Of a stretch of DNA of 5,143 nt, positions 1-5,143 are shown piece after piece. A program made the position numbers and the translations under genes. Source of the stretch: an uncultured Bacteroidales bacterium (lineage in GTDB: Bacteria; Bacteroidota; Bacteroidia; Bacteroidales; F082). The stretch covers positions 1 to 5,143 of the forward strand of contig CAMKAR010000172.1 in the NCBI GenBank assembly GCA_946410535.1, in the 5' to 3' direction. Under the pieces are notes generated by a model. That model was not told the DNA's origin and made no database searches. It saw only the letters and a program-made list of their open reading frames with translations. Positions within the stretch are counted from its first letter, which is position 1, and each line of letters opens with the position of its first letter.

Positions 1-1255
1 CATTGGCCGAGCCGCCGCCGATGATGTGCAGCTTCTCGATCTTGAACGGCGCCATTTCTTGCAACATGTCAAGCACTTCCTTGTAACGCTCGGCGAGGCT
101 GTGGTAGATGCAGCTGAGCAGTTCTGCATCGTTTGCAGGAACGGCAAAACCATTGTCGGCCACGGCGTTCTTGATTTCCGCTTCCATGTCGGTGGGGTTG
201 GCAAAGCGCGGGTCGTCGGGATTGATGCGGCCTGCGTAGGCTTTCGCCGACGCGGCCATTTCGGTCATTTGGGCATAGGTGTAGTCCTTGCCTTGCGCCA
301 TCCATTTCTTGCGGCATTGCTCCACGAGCCACATCCCCGTGATGTTCTTCAGGAAGCGTGTGGTGCCTTCAATGCCGCCTTCGTTGGTGAAGTTGAGCTG
401 AGCGGATTTCCCATTGATAATCGGCTCCTCGACCTCAATGCCCATCAGGCTCCAAGTGCCGCTGCTGAGGTAGGCAAAATGCTCATCCTCAGCAGGAACG
501 GCAACGATGGCCGAAGCTGTGTCGTGACCTGCCACGGCCACCACGGGAACCTCGCCCAAACCGGTGTCTTTTGCGATGTTGTAGCGCAACCTGCCCACAG
601 TTTCGCCAGCTTGCACTCGGTCGGGCAGTTGGTCTTGCCGTAAGCCTACCGCCGCCATCAGCGACGGTTCAAACTGCTGCGTTTTCGGGTTCACCAATCC
701 CGAGGTGGAGGCGATGGTGCTTTCGCACACCTTGCCGCGCGTCAGCATATACGACAGCAGGTCGGGCATGAAGAGGATACGCTTGGCGTGTTGGTAGGCC
801 ACGCTGCCTTCTTCGGCTTGTGCGAACATTTGGAACACCGTGTTGAAGTTCATGATTTGTATGCCCGTCAAGGCGTAAAGCTCATCGTGTGGGACGATTT
901 TGTAGAACTTCTCAGGGATGCCTTCGGTGTAAGGGTCGCGGTAGGCGCGGGGCAGGCCGAGCAAGGTGCCGTCGTGCCCGATGCAGCCGAAGTCGACGCC
1001 CCAAGTGTCGATGCCGATGGAATCCAATGGAATGTGACGTTTGCCCAAATCGGTCAGGCATTTGAGGAAATGCTCGTAGATGCTATAGACATTCCAATAG
1101 TATTTCCCGCCGATTTCGAGGGTTTGGTTCGGGAAACGGTAGATTTCTTCCATCGTGAAGCCGCCGTCCTTGATGGTGCTGAGGATGGCCCTTCCGCTGG
1201 TGGCGCCACAGTCGAAGGCGAGGAAACGATGGGTATTTAAAGATTTAAGATTCAA
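1..1255 (-). CDS. rhaB: L-rhamnulokinase, FGGY carbohydrate kinase family (C-terminus cut by window edge)
   Basis: Cytoplasmic kinase that phosphorylates L-rhamnulose to L-rhamnulose-1-phosphate with ATP, the second step of L-rhamnose breakdown after the isomerase RhaA and before the aldolase RhaD. I translated 418 residues counted from a TTG start. Visible motifs are the N-terminal phosphate-binding FDCGATSGR (14-22), the sugar-site stretch GIDTWGVDFG (81-90), AGHDTASA (242-249) whose Asp245 matches the FGGY catalytic base, SSGTWSLMG (264-272), and the adenosine-binding GGGSAN (413-418) at the edge. E. coli RhaB has about 489 residues, so roughly 65-75 are missing off the left end. The start is uncertain: the frame opens after a TGA at 1276-1274 and has no ATG until residue 35, which would remove the phosphate loop. 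TTG at 1255-1253 is the only conventional alternative start, and it lies in the repeat array. The gene begins 25 bases after the GH97 stop, so co-transcription is likely. Family assignment is secure; the start is not. Confidence 0.94.
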   Translation of the reverse strand, partial: MNLKSLNTHRFLAFDCGATSGRAILSTIKDGGFTMEEIYRFPNQTLEIGGKYYWNVYSIYEHFLKCLTDLGKRHIPLDSIGIDTWGVDFGCIGHDGTLLGLPRAYRDPYTEGIPEKFYKIVPHDELYALTGIQIMNFNTVFQMFAQAEEGSVAYQHAKRILFMPDLLSYMLTRGKVCESTIASTSGLVNPKTQQFEPSLMAAVGLRQDQLPDRVQAGETVGRLRYNIAKDTGLGEVPVVAVAGHDTASAIVAVPAEDEHFAYLSSGTWSLMGIEVEEPIINGKSAQLNFTNEGGIEGTTRFLKNITGMWLVEQCRKKWMAQGKDYTYAQMTEMAASAKAYAGRINPDDPRFANPTDMEAEIKNAVADNGFAVPANDAELLSCIYHSLAERYKEVLDMLQEMAPFKIEKLHIIGGGSAN

Positions 1256-1284
1256 AGATTTAAAATTTAAGATTCAAAATTCAG
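1235..1284. repeat. AT-rich short tandem repeat, degenerate 7-8 base units (ATTYAAR type)
   Basis: On the plus strand the units read ATTTAAAG, ATTTAAG, ATTCAAAG, ATTTAAA, ATTTAAG, ATTCAAA, then a decayed ATTCAG. The first three (1235-1257) and next three (1258-1278) form a higher-order repeat with the same order of TTT/TTT/TTC variants. Only 6 of the 46 bases at 1235-1280 are G or C, in sharp contrast to the flanking genes. The array overlaps the TGA of the GH97 gene at one end and the first codons of rhaB at the other, so it fills the whole junction. From memory, similar AAATTTAAAG/ATTCAAA arrays recur between genes in Bacteroidales genomes, but I cannot check this here. A role in mRNA structure, translation initiation or slippage is possible but not shown. 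Confidence 0.85.
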
Positions 1285-3269
1285 AAGACCATCACAGCGC
1301 CACCGCCTTTGGCGAGGTGCACTTTCACTTTGTTGCCCATCACCTGGATTTGTTCGGCCACATAGTCGCGGGCGGCGCGGTTGGCATTGGGGCCGTCGCG
1401 GAAGATGCGTCCTGACTTGGCGCCAAAGTTAGGTAACACCGAGAGGTCAAGATAGAGGTCGCGCTCCTCCCAATTGGTGATAGCACCCACATACCAGTGG
1501 AAGTCCTTGCGGCGGGCGATAACCAAGTATTCGCCCACTTTTCCGTCGAGGACAACCGTCTCGTCCCAAATGGTCGGCACGGAGGCGATAAACTGGGTGC
1601 ATTCGTCTTCGTTCAGGTAGTTGCTCGGGCTGTCGCAAAGCATGTTGAACGGCGATTCAAATATCACGTATTCAGCCAATTGACGGCAGCGTGTGCCTTG
1701 GCTCATGGCTTCGGTGTAGACAGCGGCAAAGTTGTTCTTTTGTGCGTTACGCATCGCGCCTTGGGTGTAGTCCATCGGACCGGCCACCATACGGATGAAA
1801 GGGATGGTGACTTCGTTCAAGACGAAGTCGCTCTTGTTGTCCCACTTGGCTTGTTCGAGGCCGTAAACGCCTTCGTGGTTGAGCACGTTGGGATAGGTGC
1901 GGTGCAGTCCCGTAGGCTTGTAGGCACCGTGGAAATCAACGAAGAGTTGGTATTTGGCTGCTGTCGCGGCCATGCGGTAATAGAAGTCGACAATCATCTG
2001 GTCGTCGCCATCCATGAAGTCGACCTTGAAGCCTTTCACGCCCATGTCGGAATAGTATTGGCACACGTTGTCCATGTCCTTGTCGATGGCGGCATAGCCC
2101 ACCCAAAGCACGATGCCCACGTTGCGTTCGGCACCATAGTCGACGAGTTCCTTGATGTCGATTTCGGGCACCACCTGGAAGAGGTCGGCCTGCTTGTTGA
2201 CGGCCCAGCCTTCATCGAGGATGACGTATTCGATGCCGTATTGCGAGGCGAAGTCGATGTAATATTTATAGGTGTCGTTGTTGATGCCCGCCTTGAAGTC
2301 GACGCCATAGATGTTCCATGCGTTCCACCAGTCCCAAGCCACCTTGCCGGGTTGGATCCACGAATCATCCTCGATGCGCGAAGGCGAGGCCAAAAGATAA
2401 ACCAAGTCGCTGTCGGCCAACTCTTTGTCGTTTTCGGAAATGACGATGCAACGCCAAGGGAAGGCGCGTTTGCCATCGACTTTAGCGATATAGCTTTCGC
2501 GCTCTTTCACCAGCCATTGCAGGTTGTTGTGGCCACCTTGCTCGCGGGTCTTGGGGTAGGGCGCATGGACTGCCGAGAGCGTGTTTTTGCCGTCTTTGTT
2601 TCTCAAATATAAACCGGGGAAGTCCTCCAAATCGGCCTCGGTGATGACGGCTTTCTTGCCATCGTTGAGCTCGACCAACAAAGGCAGAAAGGCCAGTTTT
2701 TCAGGGTCCATCTGGCTCAGCTTGGTATGGGTGTAGGTGTTCTCAAACGAGTTGTAGAACTGCTGGCTGATGAGGTCGCCTTCTTGTCCGGCTCGGCGCA
2801 AAACGTATGGAATAACACCTTGATAGTCTGCATCGAAGTTGAAGTCCGCAGTCTCATTTTCGATGATGATGGGCTTGCGGAAATCGGTCTCGAAACGGTA
2901 GGCCACGCCTTCGTCGTAAGCACGGAAGATGACTTTGTAATTGCCTTTCAAGGTAAGCGTCAGCTCATTATAGACCTCAGGGATTTCTGCGCGTTTGTAG
3001 AGTTGGGTCTTCACCGATTGGCTGATGGAACGTGTCTTGGCATTCTTGACGACGGGTTTTTGTCCCAACTGTTTCCCGTCGGCAAGTGTCATTCCGATGA
3101 CTGAAGGTGCTAACACACAGGTTTTTCCATGCGTTACGGCATAAGTCAATTGTTCGTCTGCCTCAACGGTGACGGTGATTTTTCCATCGGGCGATTGCAG
3201 GGTGTATTGCTTTTGGGCGAAGGCGCTCACGCAAAGCAGCAAGAGCGCAGAGAGAAGTGTTTTTTTCAT
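1281..3269 (-). CDS. Secreted glycoside hydrolase family 97, probable retaining alpha-galactosidase (GH97b type)
   Basis: Exported enzyme predicted to remove terminal alpha-linked sugar, most likely galactose, from oligo- or polysaccharides. It has 662 residues, and residues 1-18 form a classical signal peptide (MKKT, hydrophobic LLSALLLLCVSAFA, cleavage after AFA) with no lipobox Cys. Three parts follow the GH97 plan: N-terminal beta-sandwich (about 20-295), (beta/alpha)8 barrel (about 296-560, starting near KVAWDWWNAWN) and C-terminal beta-sandwich (about 565-662). The motif GFKVDFMDGDDQ has Asp417, and GLEQAKW has Glu472. These match nucleophile Asp415 and acid/base Glu470 of the Bacteroides thetaiotaomicron GH97 alpha-galactosidase BT_1871, as I recall them, with the same offset of two and the same overall length. 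SusB-type inverting alpha-glucosidases are longer (about 738) and lack that nucleophile. ATG at 3269 is chosen because the signal peptide begins there. The frame stays open upstream into trkH, but that part has no GH97 content. Family very sure; substrate likely. Confidence 0.93.
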   Translation of the reverse strand: MKKTLLSALLLLCVSAFAQKQYTLQSPDGKITVTVEADEQLTYAVTHGKTCVLAPSVIGMTLADGKQLGQKPVVKNAKTRSISQSVKTQLYKRAEIPEVYNELTLTLKGNYKVIFRAYDEGVAYRFETDFRKPIIIENETADFNFDADYQGVIPYVLRRAGQEGDLISQQFYNSFENTYTHTKLSQMDPEKLAFLPLLVELNDGKKAVITEADLEDFPGLYLRNKDGKNTLSAVHAPYPKTREQGGHNNLQWLVKERESYIAKVDGKRAFPWRCIVISENDKELADSDLVYLLASPSRIEDDSWIQPGKVAWDWWNAWNIYGVDFKAGINNDTYKYYIDFASQYGIEYVILDEGWAVNKQADLFQVVPEIDIKELVDYGAERNVGIVLWVGYAAIDKDMDNVCQYYSDMGVKGFKVDFMDGDDQMIVDFYYRMAATAAKYQLFVDFHGAYKPTGLHRTYPNVLNHEGVYGLEQAKWDNKSDFVLNEVTIPFIRMVAGPMDYTQGAMRNAQKNNFAAVYTEAMSQGTRCRQLAEYVIFESPFNMLCDSPSNYLNEDECTQFIASVPTIWDETVVLDGKVGEYLVIARRKDFHWYVGAITNWEERDLYLDLSVLPNFGAKSGRIFRDGPNANRAARDYVAEQIQVMGNKVKVHLAKGGGAVMVF

Positions 3270-3290
3270 GCTGGTAAAGATTTGTGCAGG

Positions 3291-3322
3291 CAAAAATAGT
3301 AAAAAGATGAATTGTTCCCGAA
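3291..3322 (-). promoter_or_regulatory. Candidate Bacteroidetes sigma-ABfr promoter for the GH97-rhaB unit
   Basis: On the minus strand TATTTTTG (3298-3291) matches the Bacteroidetes -7 consensus TAnnTTTG exactly. Twenty bases upstream is TTCG (3322-3319), one mismatch from the -33 element TTTG, with normal spacing. Transcription would begin about 15 bases before the GH97 ATG, giving a very short leader with no Shine-Dalgarno sequence, as is common in this phylum. It lies in the largest gap of the window, between trkH and the GH97 gene. AT-rich sequence makes chance matches easy, so this is a candidate only. I see no operator or catabolite site and no hairpin terminator for trkH in the gap. 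Confidence 0.45.
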
Positions 3323-3337
3323 AAAGATTGCCAAAAA

Positions 3338-4801
3338 TCAATTCCTCCAGAAACTGCGCGACAGCAAGGTGATAAGCGAGAAAAGCTCGACTCTGCCTAA
3401 GAGCATCAATAGCATGAGCACCCACTTGGTGCCGAGCGGGAACAACACATAGGAACCGCCGGGACCTACGCTTCCGATGCCGGTGCCGACGTTGCTCAAG
3501 GTGGCCACCGATGCGCCGATGGCCGTGTTGAAGTCGATGCCCGTGGCGAGCAGGATGATGGCGCCAACGACGAACACCAAAAAATAGATGACAATAAAGG
3601 TGATGTTTTTGTAGACGCCACCCGTCGAGATGGATTTCCCGTTGACTTTCACGGGCAGCACGGCGTTGGGGTGGATGATGCGCTTCAGTTCGAGGAAGGA
3701 GTTGTTGAGGAAAATCAGGTGGCGGAAAATCTTGATGCCGCCCGAGGTGGAGCCTGAGCAGGCACCGATGAACATCAGCAGGAAGAGGATGATGCCCAAG
3801 AAAGCAGGCCATTGCGTGTAGTCGCCCACGAAGAAGCCCGTGGTGGTGAAGGTGGAAATGACGCTGAAGAACGACTGGCGGAAAGCGCTGCCGAAGCTCA
3901 GGTGACGGGCAAAGAGCAACACTATCCCGATGCCTATGCCTAAGAACAGGGTATAGAGCAGGAATGTGCGGAACTCCTGGTTTTTCAGGATGGCAAACGA
4001 ACGCCAGCTCAGCGAAAGCAGGAGCAGCGAGAAGTTGCAGCCCGAAAGCACCATGAAGATGGTGACCACCACCTGCGAATAGTTGGAATAGGCTCCGATG
4101 CTTGCCGTTCGGGTCGAGAAGCCGCCCGAGCTGATGGTGGTCAGCGAATGGCAGAGGGCATCGAAGAGGTCCATGTCGCCAAGGTAGAGCAAGAAGGTCT
4201 CCAAAAGGGTGAAAAACAGATACAATCCCCAGATGCGTTTCACGGTGTGCATGACGCGTGGGTGCAGTTTGTCATAGTTGATGCCGTTGATTTCGGCCAC
4301 GAAGAGTTGCATTCCGCTCATGCTCAGGAAGGGCAGGATGGCGATGGTGAACACGATGATGGCCAGACCACCAATCCATTGCGTCATGCTGCGCCACAGC
4401 AGGATGTCTTTTGGCACCGACTCGATGTTGGTGAGGATGGTGGCACCGGTGGTGGTGAAGCCCGACAGCGCCTCGAAGAAGCCATCGGTGAAGTTGGGTA
4501 CGCTCTTGCTGAGCAGATAGGGCATGGCGCCGAAAAACGAGATGACCAACCATGAGATGCAAACGATGTAGACACCGTCGCGCTGACTGGTTTTGTCGTT
4601 GCGGTGCGTGCGGGTGGCGATGAGCAGAATGAACCCCGTCAGTAGGGTGATGAGGGCCGAGAAAGGCATACTGAAGGCATACAACCCGCGATAGAGATAG
4701 GTGGCGGGAAGCACGGTCAGCATGAAGAAGCCTTCGATGAGCAGCAAAAAGCCTTCAATCCTGAGGACCAACGGATGGTTTATTTTGCTTTTGAACGCCA
4801 T
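3338..4801 (-). CDS. trkH: Trk-type K+ uptake system, membrane subunit TrkH
   Basis: Inner-membrane K+-translocating subunit, gated by the cytoplasmic TrkA ring. The 487-residue length is normal for TrkH. The hydrophobic pattern fits about ten membrane helices: an N-terminal pair (about 11-36 and 43-62), then four helix-loop-helix repeats. Each pore loop carries the filter glycine: FTTTGAT (Gly119), TISSGGFST (Gly226/227), FTTTGFF (Gly322) and LSNVGTGIG (Gly439). The conserved IGACSGSTSGGIKIFR (345-360) after the third loop is the intramembrane gating region, and GRVELFS (469-475) near the end is also typical. The ATG at 4801 lies 2 bases after the trkA stop with no Shine-Dalgarno sequence, so translational coupling to trkA is likely. 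No key residue is missing. KtrB is the main alternative, but the extra N-terminal helix pair and the RCK partner encoded directly upstream favour TrkH. Confidence 0.96.
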   Translation of the reverse strand: MAFKSKINHPLVLRIEGFLLLIEGFFMLTVLPATYLYRGLYAFSMPFSALITLLTGFILLIATRTHRNDKTSQRDGVYIVCISWLVISFFGAMPYLLSKSVPNFTDGFFEALSGFTTTGATILTNIESVPKDILLWRSMTQWIGGLAIIVFTIAILPFLSMSGMQLFVAEINGINYDKLHPRVMHTVKRIWGLYLFFTLLETFLLYLGDMDLFDALCHSLTTISSGGFSTRTASIGAYSNYSQVVVTIFMVLSGCNFSLLLLSLSWRSFAILKNQEFRTFLLYTLFLGIGIGIVLLFARHLSFGSAFRQSFFSVISTFTTTGFFVGDYTQWPAFLGIILFLLMFIGACSGSTSGGIKIFRHLIFLNNSFLELKRIIHPNAVLPVKVNGKSISTGGVYKNITFIVIYFLVFVVGAIILLATGIDFNTAIGASVATLSNVGTGIGSVGPGGSYVLFPLGTKWVLMLLMLLGRVELFSLITLLSRSFWRN

Positions 4802-4803
4802 TG

Positions 4804-5143
4804 TTAGTGGAATAATCGTTCAACTGCCGGGATGCCGTTGGGCAGGGCCAAAACGACAACCTGGTCGTCGGGCTCGATTTGGAAGTCGTCGGTGGCGATG
4901 AAGCTTTCGCCGTCGCGGGTGATGCCGCAGATGATGGCGTCGGTGGGCATGGGCAGCTGACCGATGGGCTTGCGGGTGACGGCGGCCCCGGCCCTCACTT
5001 GGAACTCCACGATGTCGGCATCGATGCCGCTGAGGCTTTTCAAGGTGCTGACTTTGGCGCCAAGCGTGTATTTCACCATATAGCTGGCCGCGATGAGTTT
5101 CTTGTTGATGATGGAGTCGATGCCGATGTTTTGCGAGATGTCG
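4804..5143 (-). CDS. trkA: Trk K+ uptake regulatory subunit TrkA, C-terminal end (N-terminus outside window)
   Basis: Cytoplasmic peripheral subunit that binds NAD(H) or nucleotides and controls K+ flow through TrkH. Only the last 112 residues are in the window, and the reading frame is open to the right edge. They start at DISQNIGIDSIINKKLIAAS, a stretch typical of the end of the second TrkA_N Rossmann domain, followed by a complete RCK_C (TrkA_C) domain. That domain runs from about DADIVEFQV through PTDAIICGITRDGESFIATDDFQIEPDDQVVVLALP to the end, which is the usual TrkA layout. Full TrkA proteins are about 450-460 residues, so roughly three quarters lie beyond the edge. An internal ATG at 5079 is just a methionine in the domain, not the start. 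The gene ends 2 bases before trkH, forming a trkAH operon. Confidence 0.93.
   Translation of the reverse strand, partial: DISQNIGIDSIINKKLIAASYMVKYTLGAKVSTLKSLSGIDADIVEFQVRAGAAVTRKPIGQLPMPTDAIICGITRDGESFIATDDFQIEPDDQVVVLALPNGIPAVERLFH

Noticed and set aside
26..643. 205-codon open frame on the plus strand, opposite rhaB
   Set aside because: It lies antisense to clearly conserved FGGY kinase sequence and shows no domain, signal or plausible initiation context of its own.
1235..1284. CRISPR array
   Set aside because: Units are 7-8 bases and directly abutting with no spacers, so this is a simple tandem repeat.
1497..2612. 371-codon open frame on the plus strand, opposite the GH97 gene
   Set aside because: It is antisense to the conserved GH97 catalytic and N-terminal domains and is rich in Val, His, Asp and Phe with no recognisable motif. 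Such a composition is what codon bias of the real gene produces on the opposite strand.
3270..3337. Rho-independent terminator after trkH
   Set aside because: T-runs are present on the minus strand but I found no GC-rich inverted repeat before them.
4148..4555. 135-codon plus-strand open frame opposite trkH
   Set aside because: It is a shadow of trkH pore-loop and membrane-helix codons; its protein is His, Glu and Gly rich without family features.
1..5143. Mobile element, phage, tRNA or defence system
   Set aside because: All but about 95 bases are occupied by four recognisable housekeeping or catabolic genes, and no transposase, integrase, terminal inverted repeat or tRNA-like fold is visible.

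Overview
This window looks like ordinary chromosome from a member of the Bacteroidetes, probably Bacteroidales. Four things point there: a GH97 glycosidase, a TrkA/TrkH pair of Bacteroidetes type, starts without Shine-Dalgarno sequences, and a promoter candidate of the TTTG/TAnnTTTG kind. GC content is moderate in the genes and very low in one short repeat. All four genes are on the minus strand and the coding density is very high. The only non-coding stretches are 2, 68 and about 25 bases, so no gene-free stretch exceeds 300 bases.

Layout in the direction of transcription (right to left): (1) 5143-4804, the C-terminal end of TrkA, the NAD-binding regulatory subunit of a K+ uptake system; (2) 4801-3338, complete TrkH, the K+-translocating membrane subunit, starting 2 bases after trkA; (3) a 68-base gap with a candidate Bacteroidetes promoter; (4) 3269-1281, a secreted family GH97 glycoside hydrolase of 662 residues whose active site matches the retaining alpha-galactosidase branch rather than the SusB alpha-glucosidase branch; (5) an AT-rich array of 7-8 base units filling the junction; (6) 1255-1, L-rhamnulokinase RhaB, missing its C-terminus at the window edge.

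trkA and trkH form one K+ uptake unit. The GH97 enzyme and RhaB look like a separate sugar-use unit: a periplasmic or exported enzyme that releases terminal alpha-galactose, next to the cytoplasmic kinase of L-rhamnose breakdown. That pairing suggests use of a plant or microbial heteroglycan, but no SusC/SusD, regulator or other rhamnose gene is visible, so the link rests on adjacency alone.

The least ordinary point is the rhaB start. The frame has no ATG before the ATP-binding motif, and the only plausible start is a TTG inside the short tandem repeat. I see no undescribed system here.
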